Shown here: one piece after another, positions 7,706 through 16,877 of the stretch | Position numbering within the stretch: position 1 is the stretch's first letter | Layout: every line of letters starts with the position of its first letter | From: Clostridia bacterium | GTDB lineage: Bacteria > Bacillota > Clostridia > Oscillospirales > Acutalibacteraceae | Length of the DNA: 64,000 bases | Direction: 5' to 3' | Assembly: GCA_017548045.1 (NCBI GenBank) | Contig: JAFYNR010000003.1 | Span: forward strand, 1 to 64,000 | The notes under the pieces: model-generated | Told to the model about the DNA's origin: nothing | Seen by the model: the letters and a program-made list of their open reading frames with translations, nothing else | Databases searched by the model: none | Made by a program: the position numbers and the translations under genes

Positions 7706-8851
7706 ATGAGTCTCAGTATGCTGCACTGTGAGGGTAAAAAAATTATCAATGCGGAAGGGAAGCAAGTGTTTTTGCGCGGAACAAATCTGGGCGGATGGCT
7801 GCTCGATGAATTATGGCAGGGCTTCTTCAAAGGCGGAGAAGCACAATGGGATATCGTTACAACACTTGAAAATCGTTTCGGCAAAGAAGAAGCTGACCGA
7901 CTCATTAAAATCCGCGAGGATAACTATATCACCGACTACGACCTCGACTATCTTCAGTCGCTGGGGTTTACCTGTTTGCGCGTACCGTTCTGGTACCGTA
8001 ATTTCCAGACGGATGATTCAGGCACCTGGAAACGCAAGGAAAACGGCGAAATTGATTTTTCACGTCTTGACCGAATTGTTGAGGAATGCGAAAAAAGAGG
8101 AATGTACGTTATTCTCGATATGCACGGTGTACCCGGTCATCAGAGCATTGCTCACCACTGCTGCCGCGTTAATCACTGCAGACTTTATGACGAAACCGAA
8201 GAAGGTGCCTTTTTCCGTTCGCTTGCCTGTGATTTATGGAGCGAAATCGCCGCTCATTTTGCAGGTAACGGCACGGTTGCCGCCTACGACCTGATGAATG
8301 AGCCGATGTGCGATTATGAAGGCGAGGACAAGGTTAACAGTAAATATCACGACGTTTATTCCATGCTTTACGATGCGGTCAGAGCAAAAGATCCCGAGCA
8401 CATCATAACTCTCGAGGCCATCTGGACTCCCGACGATATACCCCACCCCTCAGAACGCGGGTGGGAAAACGTGATGTATCAGTATCACCTCTATGACGAT
8501 TCAAATGAGAGTTTTAAAGAAGTTATTCTGCACCACGAAAGCAAAAACTTCAACGTACCTGTGCTTGCAGGTGAATTTTCACCCTGCCGCGGAACCGCAA
8601 CCTGGGAATACATACTTAAGCTTTTCAACGAGCATTCAGTTAACTGGCAGACGTGGACTTATAAAGGCCATTGTGCCGAAGGAAAAACGAGCGAATGGTT
8701 TATGATGGGCTCGGATGACCCTGATAACGTTGTTGATATTAATAACGATACAGCCGAGGAAATCGAGCGCAAATGGTCATCGATAAGAACGGAAATCTGC
8801 TGTAAGCCTATGAACGACCATTCGTTGCTTTCGGAATATGCAAAAGCATAA
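7706..8851 (+). CDS. Glycoside hydrolase family 5 (cellulase-like)
   Basis: Retaining beta-glycosidase with a TIM-barrel fold. Visible signatures are RGTNLGGWL near the N-terminus, YDLMNEP with the acid/base Glu199, the YQYHLYDD strand, and AGEFSP with the nucleophile Glu290. NLGGWL resembles exo-1,3-glucanase-like and beta-glucosidase-like GH5 subfamilies. There is no signal peptide, so it probably acts in the cytoplasm on imported oligosaccharides. A GTG at 7697 is in frame, but AAGGAAG at 7691-7697 is correctly spaced for ATG 7706 (381 aa). It is followed 20 bases later by the amino-sugar kinase. Exact substrate is unknown. Confidence 0.85.
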   Translation: MSLSMLHCEGKKIINAEGKQVFLRGTNLGGWLLDELWQGFFKGGEAQWDIVTTLENRFGKEEADRLIKIREDNYITDYDLDYLQSLGFTCLRVPFWYRNFQTDDSGTWKRKENGEIDFSRLDRIVEECEKRGMYVILDMHGVPGHQSIAHHCCRVNHCRLYDETEEGAFFRSLACDLWSEIAAHFAGNGTVAAYDLMNEPMCDYEGEDKVNSKYHDVYSMLYDAVRAKDPEHIITLEAIWTPDDIPHPSERGWENVMYQYHLYDDSNESFKEVILHHESKNFNVPVLAGEFSPCRGTATWEYILKLFNEHSVNWQTWTYKGHCAEGKTSEWFMMGSDDPDNVVDINNDTAEEIERKWSSIRTEICCKPMNDHSLLSEYAKA

Positions 8852-8871
8852 ATCATCAAGGTGAAAATAAT

Positions 8872-9762
8872 ATGAATTGCAATATTGTAAAATATTTTCT
8901 CGGCATTGACGGCGGAGGAACAAAAACCGAATTTCTGCTTACTGACACATCGGGGAAAGAAATCGCAAGGTTGTTTTCGGGTGCCTCAAACCCCGTAAGT
9001 ACAGGTATTGAAAATACACTCCTCACCCTTAATAGCGGAATCAAGCAGATATGCAATAAAATTGATTTTTCGGAAATATCTGTTTTCGCAGGCATTGCAG
9101 GTGCAAAAGCCCAAGAAAATCAGAAGCGAATCAACAGCCTTCTTTCCGGATTCGGCTTTGCTTCGTACGGCTGCGGAAGCGATATTGAAATTGCACTTGA
9201 AGCCGCACTGAAGGGTGAAGACGGCACTGCAGTGATAATGGGAACGGGAATTGTTGCCTACACACAATCGGATGAAAAGTTTTACCGTACAGGCGGCCGC
9301 GGTTACCTGATTGATAAAGGCGGAAGCGGCTTTCATCTCGGCTCGGATGCACTCAACTCCGCATTTGAATTTATTGACGGCAGAGGCGGAAGCGAAACGA
9401 TTCTCAAGCTGGTTGAAAACAAGCTCGGTAAAAGCCTTGAAGAATCGGTTGCGGAAATATACGGCGGCGGCGCATCATACATCGCCTCTTTTGCTCCCGT
9501 AGTTTTCGAAGCATACAGTCTCGGCGATACATCAGCTTCGGATATCATTGACCGAAACGCATATGAAGCGGCAAAAATCATTAACGCCGCAATAAAGAAT
9601 TCAAACGGAAAAATCGTTATCTGCGGCGGATTATGCAGTCAAAAAGAAATACTCCTTCCTTTTCTGATGAAATACACAAAAGACGATGCCTTACCCACGT
9701 TTCTTGATGAGCCCGTTGTAAACGGTGCAATATTGCTTGCAAGGAGAGCCGAAAAATGTTAA
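8872..9762 (+). CDS. BadF/BadG/BcrA/BcrD-type sugar kinase (GlcNAc/MurNAc kinase)
   Basis: ATP-dependent kinase of the ASKHA fold. FLGIDGGGTKTEFLL is the phosphate-1 loop, GTAVIMGTGIVAY the phosphate-2 region, and GGRGYLIDKGGSGFHLG matches N-acetylglucosamine kinases. It overlaps murQ by seven bases. A kinase of this family paired with MurQ is known in Clostridium acetobutylicum (MurK), where it phosphorylates MurNAc and GlcNAc without a phosphotransferase system. By that analogy this 296-aa enzyme likely makes MurNAc-6-phosphate for the downstream etherase. GlcNAc alone is the alternative. Confidence 0.82.
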   Translation: MNCNIVKYFLGIDGGGTKTEFLLTDTSGKEIARLFSGASNPVSTGIENTLLTLNSGIKQICNKIDFSEISVFAGIAGAKAQENQKRINSLLSGFGFASYGCGSDIEIALEAALKGEDGTAVIMGTGIVAYTQSDEKFYRTGGRGYLIDKGGSGFHLGSDALNSAFEFIDGRGGSETILKLVENKLGKSLEESVAEIYGGGASYIASFAPVVFEAYSLGDTSASDIIDRNAYEAAKIINAAIKNSNGKIVICGGLCSQKEILLPFLMKYTKDDALPTFLDEPVVNGAILLARRAEKC

Positions 9763-10562
9763 AAACCGAAATGAGGAATCCCGATACGTACGGCATTGAC
9801 AAAATGTCAACCGTCGAAATGCTCGGAATAATTAATAAAGAAAACGCCAAGGTTACCGCTGCGGTTGAGGCCGCTTTGCCCGATATTGCCGAGGTCTGCG
9901 ATGCGGTTGCTGATGCAATAAAATCGGGCGGCAGAATATTCTGTATGGGAAGCGGTACCTCGGGCAGACTGGCAGTATGTGACGCGGCTGAATGTCCGCC
10001 CACCTTCGGAGTACCTTATGACCTTTTCAACGGAATCATTGCAGGCGGTGAAAAATGTATGTTCAAAGCCGCTGAAAATGCAGAGGATAATCCCGTTGCA
10101 GGCATCGAAGATTTGAAAAGCAGAGATTTCTGCAATAAAGATATATTAATCGGAATTTCCGCTTCGGGTTCCGCCGCCTACGTTATATCGGCAACAGAAT
10201 ATGCAAAAAGCACAGGCGCAAAAGCATTCTCGATCACAAACAACCCCGATTCCGAGCTGGGCAGGATTGCAGATATCGACATCTGTGCCGATACGGGTCC
10301 GGAGGTTATCACCGGCTCAACCCGTATGAAAGCGGGAACGGCACAGAAGATTATTCTTAATATGATTTCAACCTCGTCTATGGTAAAATGCGGCTGTGTT
10401 TATGAAAATATGATGATTAATCTCAGACCCACCAACAAGAAGCTCCGCAGAAGAATGATTGGTATTGTTACCGAAATTCTCGGATGTACGCAGGATGAGG
10501 CAGAGAGAATCCTTGAGAATAATGATTGGAGCATTCGATCTGCTGTTGAAAAGAGAATATAA
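9756..10562 (+). CDS. murQ: N-acetylmuramic acid 6-phosphate etherase
   Basis: Cleaves the D-lactyl ether of MurNAc-6-phosphate to give GlcNAc-6-phosphate and lactate, in peptidoglycan salvage. SIS domain. Visible family motifs are MSTVEMLGIINKEN, GSGTSGRLAVCDAAECPPTFG, AAENAEDN, GISASGSAAYV and TGSTRMKAGTAQK; the Glu in the AECPPTFG segment corresponds to the catalytic region. At 268 aa it is a little shorter than the usual near-300 of MurQ, being trimmed at the C-terminus. Translationally coupled to the kinase. The operon ends at the hairpin at 10570-10607. Confidence 0.93.
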   Translation: MLKTEMRNPDTYGIDKMSTVEMLGIINKENAKVTAAVEAALPDIAEVCDAVADAIKSGGRIFCMGSGTSGRLAVCDAAECPPTFGVPYDLFNGIIAGGEKCMFKAAENAEDNPVAGIEDLKSRDFCNKDILIGISASGSAAYVISATEYAKSTGAKAFSITNNPDSELGRIADIDICADTGPEVITGSTRMKAGTAQKIILNMISTSSMVKCGCVYENMMINLRPTNKKLRRRMIGIVTEILGCTQDEAERILENNDWSIRSAVEKRI

Positions 10563-10569
10563 ATGTAAA

Positions 10570-10607
10570 ACCGACAAACCTCCGCTGAGATTTGTCGGTC
10601 TTTTTTA
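10570..10607. terminator. Rho-independent terminator after murQ
   Basis: ACCGACAAA / TTTGTCGGT with a 12-base loop and a T6 tract on the plus strand. It abuts the convergent GNAT gene and may be bidirectional. Confidence 0.85.
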
Positions 10608-11162
10608 TCTGAGTTTCAGCCCGTAAACGGCACAGTTTTTCGTTTCTTCAAGCAAGGTGAAACCGTATTTGTCATAAAATCCCCTGCCCTTTTCGTTCTT
10701 AATCCAGGTGGTAAGCATAATTCCTTCAACACCTTTTTGTCGGAGATGTTCAAGAAGCGCATCCGTCATTTTGTGACCCAGACCCATACGCTGATATTCG
10801 GGAAGAACGTCAATATGAAGATGTGCGGGATATTCTTCTTTGTATTTTTCGTGCGGAACAATGGAATTCAAAGCAGATTTTCTGCGTCTGAATTCCCATT
10901 TGTATATTTTCGGATAGTATTCTTCAATAAATCTTTTTTTGAAAACATCAAAATCTTCCGTGCAGATAACGTAACCGATTGCTTTGTCGTTTTCATCGGC
11001 TGCCACAAAACAGTTTTCGGGCTCTTTCTCTATGTAATAATCGCAGTAAACCGCAAGCCCGAAATTTATTCCTCTCTTTGAGCTTTTGCACGGACCTTCA
11101 CTGTTAAGGCACACGAAACGCACGTTTTCTTTATCTTTTGCCTGATACGGTCTTACCTTCAT
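10605..11162 (-). CDS. GNAT family N-acetyltransferase
   Basis: Acetyl-CoA-dependent acyltransferase of 185 aa. The acetyl-CoA loop YQRMGLGHKMTDALL is near residue 120, followed by the beta4-beta5 region EGIMLTTW and FYDKYGFTLLEE, typical of the fold. Substrate cannot be inferred; it could be a protein N-terminus, polyamine or antibiotic. A promoter lies just upstream and the gene stands alone, convergent with murQ. Confidence 0.85.
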   Translation of the reverse strand: MKVRPYQAKDKENVRFVCLNSEGPCKSSKRGINFGLAVYCDYYIEKEPENCFVAADENDKAIGYVICTEDFDVFKKRFIEEYYPKIYKWEFRRRKSALNSIVPHEKYKEEYPAHLHIDVLPEYQRMGLGHKMTDALLEHLRQKGVEGIMLTTWIKNEKGRGFYDKYGFTLLEETKNCAVYGLKLR

Positions 11163-11186
11163 TCAAACAACCCCTTTTCCGATAAA

Positions 11187-11215
11187 AGTTTATCATTAAA
11201 ACGCACAAAAATCAA
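11187..11215 (-). promoter_or_regulatory. Promoter of the GNAT gene
   Basis: Minus strand TTGATT (11210-11215), 17-bp spacer, extended -10 TGATAAACT (hexamer 11187-11192). Confidence 0.5.
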
Positions 11216-11240
11216 GGCATAATATGTACCGATTTGATAA

Positions 11241-11269
11241 TTGTATTTCGGAATAAATTGTTGTATCAT
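11241..11269 (+). promoter_or_regulatory. Promoter of the GH84 operon
   Basis: TTGTAT (11241-11246), 17-bp spacer, TATCAT (11264-11269). The ribosome binding site AAGGAGGG at 11278-11285 follows, so the leader would be about 15 bases. Confidence 0.5.
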
Positions 11270-11291
11270 TGTTAGTAAGGAGGGTTTAATT

Positions 11292-12866
11292 ATGAGTAAC
11301 AGATTAAATCCGTCAACTGCTTTTGAAAAGCTTTTCGGAAACATTGCCGATGACTTTAATATTGACATTGTCTATGAAAATTCACAGCTGATAACGTACT
11401 GTGAAAAAACGCACAGGGTTACCGATGAGAAATATATTCTTTCTGTTTCGGGCAAAGAAATAAAAATTCGTTGCTCGTGCGAAAAAGGTGCATTTTACGC
11501 ACTCTGCGATTTGGGAAAACGCATTGATGAGGGCACTGTTTCCGACGGAGAATATATATGCTCACCCCGCTTCAGGGTAAGAGGCTGCATTGAGGGCTTT
11601 TACGGCACACCCTGGAGTCATGCAAGCCGAAAATCCGTTATGGAAATCACGGCAAAAAACAGAATGAACACTGTTTATTACGCACCGAAGGACGATTTAT
11701 ACCACCGTGAAAGGTGGCGTGAGAATTATCCCGAGGATGAGCTTGCAAGGCTGAAGGAGCTTGTTGACTGTGCCGAAGAATACTACGCAGATTTCTTCTG
11801 GTGCATTGCCCCCGGTCTTTCGATGAAATATTCCGATAATACCGAGTTTGATACACTTATGAGTAAGACAAAGCAGCTTTACTCAATCGGAATTCGATGT
11901 TTCGGTCTGCTTCTTGATGATATTGACGACGAGCTTGCCTTTGACGAAGACAAAAAGGTTTTCGATGAAACGGTCAATGCACATATTGAGCTTATCAACA
12001 GATACTATTCTGCTTTGAAAGAAATCGATTCATCGGTGCGCCTCACCGTTTGTCCTACACTGTACCACGGCAAAGGTAACGAATACTACATTTCAAAGCT
12101 CGGCAGAAACATACCCTCACTTGTTTCTCTTTTCTGGACAGGCAGAGATATCTGCTCCCGTGAGCTGACAAGTCCCGAAGCGGTCAGATTCATTGAAAAC
12201 ACATATCACAAGCCCCTTTATTGGGACAATTATCCCGTAAACGACTGTTCGATGTTTAACGAAATGCATATTTCACCGATTATAAACCGCGACACGGATT
12301 TATATAAGTATTCGGAGGGCATCATTTCAAACTGTATGGAATATGCGGAGTGCTCAAAAATCCCCTTGATCACGTTCGCCGATTATCTTTGGGACAGCGA
12401 AAATTATAATCCGCAGAAATCCTGGGAAGGTGCAATAAAACAGGTTGTCGGAAAAGAAAATGCCGAACACTTTATTGCTTTTGCAGATCACCTGTATACG
12501 TCGTGCCTTAAAGATATAAATTCACGGCGTATGTATGCGGTGTTTGATGAAATTGAAGCTGCATATAAATCGGGTGACAGAGAAAAAGCCTTTGTTATTG
12601 CAGAGAATTATCTTAAAAAAATGAACAGGTGCAGAGAGTATCTTTGCCGTGATTTACCGCTTTGCCGCGAAATTTCAAAATGGTCGAAAAAGTATTTTGT
12701 TATGTGCGATATTCTGAACAAGGTTTTTGAATACGTAAAAACAAAAGATGAAACGGTTTTTGATGAGTTGCTTATGCTTGCCGAAAAATACGAGGCAATG
12801 CCTGCAAAGCTTTCAAACGATACGGATATACGTGCAGAGCTTAAAAATCTGCATAAAATAAATTAA
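11292..12866 (+). CDS. GH84 beta-N-acetylglucosaminidase (O-GlcNAcase-like)
   Basis: Removes terminal GlcNAc by substrate-assisted catalysis. The family signature RGCIEGFYGTPWSH starts the catalytic barrel, and the catalytic Asp pair is D209-D210 in LLLDDIDDEL. An N-terminal alpha/beta domain (residues 1-95) precedes it, as in other GH84 enzymes, and a helical C-terminal part follows. No signal peptide is seen, so this form may act on imported or intracellular glycans. The strong AAGGAGGG fixes ATG 11292 (524 aa), even though the frame is open further upstream. First gene of an operon with two ceramidase-like proteins, with 13 bases to the next. Confidence 0.9.
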   Translation: MSNRLNPSTAFEKLFGNIADDFNIDIVYENSQLITYCEKTHRVTDEKYILSVSGKEIKIRCSCEKGAFYALCDLGKRIDEGTVSDGEYICSPRFRVRGCIEGFYGTPWSHASRKSVMEITAKNRMNTVYYAPKDDLYHRERWRENYPEDELARLKELVDCAEEYYADFFWCIAPGLSMKYSDNTEFDTLMSKTKQLYSIGIRCFGLLLDDIDDELAFDEDKKVFDETVNAHIELINRYYSALKEIDSSVRLTVCPTLYHGKGNEYYISKLGRNIPSLVSLFWTGRDICSRELTSPEAVRFIENTYHKPLYWDNYPVNDCSMFNEMHISPIINRDTDLYKYSEGIISNCMEYAECSKIPLITFADYLWDSENYNPQKSWEGAIKQVVGKENAEHFIAFADHLYTSCLKDINSRRMYAVFDEIEAAYKSGDREKAFVIAENYLKKMNRCREYLCRDLPLCREISKWSKKYFVMCDILNKVFEYVKTKDETVFDELLMLAEKYEAMPAKLSNDTDIRAELKNLHKIN

Positions 12867-12879
12867 AGGAGATATAAAA

Positions 12880-14346
12880 ATGGCAGTAGTTATCAGATGG
12901 ATTTCAGCGATTATGGCGGTGCTTCTGGGATTACCTACACTTCTCGGTGCAGTTTTCCAAAGCCTTACAAAAACAGGTTATGACGAAAGACCCGTTGCAG
13001 AAATCTCAGAAAATTTTCTTGAAGGAAATTCAGAATTCATTGACGAAGCTGTATCGGAATATTGGTCGGCGGGCTACGCACGCAGGGTTCTTACCCCCGA
13101 AGATATCGACGAAACAAGATATTTCCTCGGCGGATACCTCAAGTTTCCCGCACAGGAGGCAACAGGTGTTATTGACGATTTGTACGTAAGAGCAGTTGTG
13201 CTTGACGATAACAGCGGAAGAGGTGCGGCGGCATTTGCGTGGATTGACGCCGTCGGCTTTATGAATGCCGATATCAAGGATATCCGCGAAAAACTCAGCG
13301 ATATAACAGGCAACGGCAAGCTGATAAGCATTGACGTCGGCTCAACCCATAACCACAGCGCCGTTGACACTCAGGGTCTGTGGGGAAACATACCCAAAAC
13401 CGGCAGAAATCAGGAATATATCGATGCGGTCATTCAGAAAACAGCCGATGCTATAAGAGAGGCATACAACAACCGTACCGAAGGCACTCTTTACTATTCT
13501 TCAAAAACCTGCCCTGAAATGTTTTACGACGGCAGAGACCCTTATTCAATCGATGAAAAAATACATCTTTTCCGTTTTGTTCCCAATGCAGAGGGTAAAA
13601 AAGAAATTTACATAGCCAATTTCGGCGCTCACCCCGTTAATCTGGGTTGGGGCAACACCGAAATTTCAGGCGATTATCCGTATTACGTTGAAAATGAAGT
13701 TATAACCGAAAAGAATGCGGATTTCATATTTGTTCAAGGTGCAATCGGCGGTGCAATCCACGCTGATATGGGTACCGATAAAGGAATACCTGCGGAGCTT
13801 ACCTCGTTTGAAAAAACAAAAGAGTACAGCAAAATTGTTGCAGATATCCTTTACGAGCTTGCCGAAAAAGGCGAAGCTGTTGAACCCATACTCAACGTAA
13901 AGCACGCTCAGGTTGATTTTGAAGTCAACAACTTTATTTTCCTTCTTGCTGAGCGCGCCGGTCTTTGCAACGTAAAGGCCTTCAAAGAAGACGGCAAGGT
14001 ATATCTTACAAGCGAAATCGGCTACGTTGAAATCGGCAAGAACGTAAAAATTGTTGAGGCGCCCGGCGAAGTAATGCCCGAAATTATTTACGGCGGATTT
14101 TATTCGGCTGAAGAAGCATATAACGGCACCGAATATCCTTACGAAGGCATTGCAACCCGTTTCGGTGAAAACGATGAAGTTCTTGTTTTCGGTCTTTGCA
14201 ACGATGCGGTAGGTTACATTGTACCCGATAACGATTATTCTGCTTCAAACGAAGAAGGCCATTATGAAGAAACCGTTTCAACGGGTTCAAAAAGCGCAAC
14301 CGCATTTTCAAAAGCAGTCTTCACTCTTCTGGAGGAGGTTAATTAA
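12880..14346 (+). CDS. Neutral/alkaline ceramidase-like protein, copy 1
   Basis: 488-aa protein resembling the N-terminal catalytic domain of neutral/alkaline non-lysosomal ceramidases, zinc amidases that cleave N-acyl-sphingosine. The metal-binding-type motif STHNHSAVDTQGLWG is in the expected place, preceded by DDLYVRAVVLDD and followed by ANFGAHPVNLG, which supplies a further candidate His ligand. A hydrophobic N-terminus of about 25 residues with one Arg looks like an anchor or signal sequence. The C-terminal ceramidase domain is not evident. Amide hydrolysis of ceramides is only one possibility; many bacterial members of this fold have no known substrate. Paralogous to the next gene. Confidence 0.65.
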   Translation: MAVVIRWISAIMAVLLGLPTLLGAVFQSLTKTGYDERPVAEISENFLEGNSEFIDEAVSEYWSAGYARRVLTPEDIDETRYFLGGYLKFPAQEATGVIDDLYVRAVVLDDNSGRGAAAFAWIDAVGFMNADIKDIREKLSDITGNGKLISIDVGSTHNHSAVDTQGLWGNIPKTGRNQEYIDAVIQKTADAIREAYNNRTEGTLYYSSKTCPEMFYDGRDPYSIDEKIHLFRFVPNAEGKKEIYIANFGAHPVNLGWGNTEISGDYPYYVENEVITEKNADFIFVQGAIGGAIHADMGTDKGIPAELTSFEKTKEYSKIVADILYELAEKGEAVEPILNVKHAQVDFEVNNFIFLLAERAGLCNVKAFKEDGKVYLTSEIGYVEIGKNVKIVEAPGEVMPEIIYGGFYSAEEAYNGTEYPYEGIATRFGENDEVLVFGLCNDAVGYIVPDNDYSASNEEGHYEETVSTGSKSATAFSKAVFTLLEEVN

Positions 14347-14348
14347 AA

Positions 14349-15830
14349 ATGGAAATACTTCGTTTTCTCCGCCTCCCGGATTTGGTCAGAGGAATTATAT
14401 CGGGTCTGCTTTCTCTGATAATTCTCTTTATTCCCAATTCAACGTACACAACCGTTGACGAAACGTCGGAATATATGCTTACGGGCGATGAAACGTTTTC
14501 TTACAGCGGCGAAAAATGGACCGTCGGTTTTGCAAAAGAGGTTCTTACTCCCGACAACGTTGAGGAAGGAACGTACTACATCGCAGGCTATAACACAAAC
14601 AATCCCGCGCAGTCGGTTCTTGACGATATGTATGCCAAGGCGGTTTACCTTGACGATAACAGCGGCAGAGGCGGAGTCGTCATCTGTGCAATTGACTGTG
14701 TAGGTATAAGCCGCAAGGATATCAACGATATCAGAAGGCTCGTTATTGAAAGCGGTAAAATTCCCAATCTCAAATCAATTAACATATGTGCAACGCATAC
14801 TCATTCCGCCATTGACACGCAGGGACTTTGGGGTAAAAACTTCCTCTCCGACGGTAAAGACGAGGAATTTATGAACTCTCTTAAAGAAAAGACGGCAAAG
14901 GCTATTATTGATGCGTATGCGGCAAGAAAAGACGGCAGCCTTTATTTCGGAACAGCAGAATCAGAAGGGCTTCTGATTGATACAAGAAACCCCGACGACT
15001 ATGACGCAACGCTGACAAGAATCCGATTTGACCCTTCTGACGGCAGTGACGACACGTTTATAGTTAATTTTGCGTGCCACGCCGAATGTCTCGGAGCAAG
15101 AACCACCGTTGTAAGTGCGGATTTCCCTGCTTATATGGAAAAAGAAATTGTCGAACAGACAGGCGGTGCAAACGTTGTTTTCATAAATGGGGCTATCGGA
15201 GGACTTATAACCTGCGAAAAGCTTGACGACGTTCTGCGCAATTTTGAGCTTGGTCTTGAATACGTGAAGGAATTCGGCAAGGATGTCGGCGAGGTCGTTA
15301 TGAGCATAAATAACGAAACTGCCATTGAGCCTGCAATCAACGTAAAAACCGAAGCAATCGAACTGAAATGCGACAATACCGCTTTGACGCTTGTACGTTT
15401 TCTCTGTGTTCTCAATAACGACGTCGCAAAGGATGAAGATAACAATATCTTTATTATATCCGAGGTTTCATATATGGAGCTGGGTAACAAACAGATAGGT
15501 ATTTATATGATACCCGGCGAGCTTTCGCCCGAGCTTGAAAGCGGAAATTTCTTAACTGCGGAAGAATCTGCAAACGGCACGCAGGCAGATTACAAATCTC
15601 TTTCGGAAATGTCTCGCTGCAAACATAATTTCGTGATGGGTCTGTGCAATGATGAGCTGGGTTATATCATACCCGAAAACGATTTCTATCTTCACGAATG
15701 GTTCCCCTATTTCAACACCACGGTTGATGAAGCAGGCAGAAATCATTATGAGGAAACAAATTCACTCGGTCCCTGTGCGGCAGGAGCAATTCTTGATGCC
15801 ATGGATGAGCTTACAGGTTCACTCGGTTAA
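14349..15830 (+). CDS. Neutral/alkaline ceramidase-like protein, copy 2
   Basis: A 493-aa tandem paralogue of the preceding gene, two bases downstream behind GGAGGAGG. Shared blocks are FAKEVLTPDNVEEGTYYIAGY, LDDMYAKAVYLDDNSGRGG and ATHTHSAIDTQGLWG. It has the full THTHS motif, whereas copy 1 has THNHS. VNFACHAECLG aligns with the ANFGAHPVNLG of copy 1 and keeps the His. The hydrophobic N-terminus (residues 12-29) is a likely membrane anchor or signal. The pair shows divergent sequences over a common scaffold, suggesting old duplication and perhaps different substrates. Operon ends at the hairpin at 15857. Confidence 0.65.
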   Translation: MEILRFLRLPDLVRGIISGLLSLIILFIPNSTYTTVDETSEYMLTGDETFSYSGEKWTVGFAKEVLTPDNVEEGTYYIAGYNTNNPAQSVLDDMYAKAVYLDDNSGRGGVVICAIDCVGISRKDINDIRRLVIESGKIPNLKSINICATHTHSAIDTQGLWGKNFLSDGKDEEFMNSLKEKTAKAIIDAYAARKDGSLYFGTAESEGLLIDTRNPDDYDATLTRIRFDPSDGSDDTFIVNFACHAECLGARTTVVSADFPAYMEKEIVEQTGGANVVFINGAIGGLITCEKLDDVLRNFELGLEYVKEFGKDVGEVVMSINNETAIEPAINVKTEAIELKCDNTALTLVRFLCVLNNDVAKDEDNNIFIISEVSYMELGNKQIGIYMIPGELSPELESGNFLTAEESANGTQADYKSLSEMSRCKHNFVMGLCNDELGYIIPENDFYLHEWFPYFNTTVDEAGRNHYEETNSLGPCAAGAILDAMDELTGSLG

Positions 15831-15856
15831 ACTGATTTGATTTTGAATAAAACTTT

Positions 15857-15897
15857 GGGGTTCTGCAAGGTAATCACACTTGCAGAACCCCTTTTCT
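15857..15897. terminator. Strong terminator after the ceramidase-like pair
   Basis: Perfect 13-bp arms GGGGTTCTGCAAG (15857-15869) and CTTGCAGAACCCC (15879-15891), then TTTTCTT. Shared with the convergent PHP gene. Confidence 0.9.
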
Positions 15898-16682
15898 TAT
15901 ATCTTAAACTTATATTCTTCCGTAAGATCGAGCTGTGTAATAACATCCTCAAAGTTTTCTTTTGCACAGTCAAGCGCACTTGCTTTGTGTGAATCGCTTC
16001 CCAGATAGAATTTGCATCCGCATTCCTTGGCAATAAAATAAGGTCTGAGAAAAATCTCTTTTTGCTGTTGCGTCATATTCATCGTTTTTACATTCAGCTC
16101 TATACCTGCGCCCTTGTACGAACATTCCTTGAATAAATCATAAAGAGATGAATCCGAAAGAAGCTGCAGCACTTCATCAGTTCTCCCCTTCAGAATATGC
16201 CCTGTTGTAAGGTGAGCAATCCCGATTTTCTTAAACGGCAAATCTTTGCTGAGCAAGCTTTCAAACTTATCAAGCCAGTAAAAAGCTGCTTCTTCGGGTG
16301 TTAATATTTGTTTTTTCACCGTATTGCCGCTGAGATGAAGATGAGTTGTTGCAACAATAACAAAATCGAACACGTCAAGCCTTTCTTTGCTGACACCGAT
16401 AACGTTATTGAAATCCATATCGGTTTCACATCCGAAGAGAAATTCAACATTTTCAGAAGACGGCAAAGGCAAAACAGATGACACTGCCTCAAAATTATGC
16501 TCATCGCACCATTCCGCTTCGCTTTTTACCCTTTCATCCCAGAAATGATTTGTAAGACAAATTTTTTTGAATCTGTTTTTTTCTGCATAATCAAGAATCG
16601 CTTCGGGTGTCTGATTACCGTCGTGACAGCAAAGCGAAACGGTTGAATGAATATGAAAATCGTGATCGGCAATATATCTCAT
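15897..16682 (-). CDS. PHP-domain phosphoesterase
   Basis: Trinuclear-metal phosphoesterase of the histidinol-phosphatase-like PHP superfamily. DHDFHIHSTVS gives the first HxH metal pair, CLTNHFWDE a later ligand, and GSDSHKASAL near the end is the closing D-x-H motif. At 261 aa it fits HisK-type or PHP nucleotidase proteins; no his genes are nearby, so the substrate is open. The frame extends upstream to 16739, but that region contains the promoter, so ATG 16682 behind AAGGGTGGTG is the start. Confidence 0.82.
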   Translation of the reverse strand: MRYIADHDFHIHSTVSLCCHDGNQTPEAILDYAEKNRFKKICLTNHFWDERVKSEAEWCDEHNFEAVSSVLPLPSSENVEFLFGCETDMDFNNVIGVSKERLDVFDFVIVATTHLHLSGNTVKKQILTPEEAAFYWLDKFESLLSKDLPFKKIGIAHLTTGHILKGRTDEVLQLLSDSSLYDLFKECSYKGAGIELNVKTMNMTQQQKEIFLRPYFIAKECGCKFYLGSDSHKASALDCAKENFEDVITQLDLTEEYKFKI

Positions 16683-16710
16683 ACGAACACCACCCTTGCG
16701 TTTTTCTTCT

Positions 16711-16739
16711 ATTATAAATTTAACTGTCAAGCTTGTCAA
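16711..16739 (-). promoter_or_regulatory. Promoter of the PHP gene
   Basis: Consensus-like TTGACA (16734-16739), 17-bp spacer, TATAAT (16711-16716) on the minus strand. It excludes the upstream in-frame start. Confidence 0.8.
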
Positions 16740-16817
16740 ACAACAAAATGAAATTCAACACCGTTTCACAGGCAGTTTTGCAGCACCTGATTTTTTCCGA
16801 AAAAGCACCTTTACGTA

Positions 16818-16845
16818 TTGTAATATGTTACATTTGTGTTATAAT
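16818..16845 (+). promoter_or_regulatory. Promoter of the GPH symporter gene
   Basis: TTGTAA (16818-16823), 16-bp spacer, TATAAT (16840-16845) with extended TGTTATAAT. Confidence 0.55.
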
Positions 16846-16877
16846 TTATCCGAACACCCAAAGAAAGGTTGATAAAA

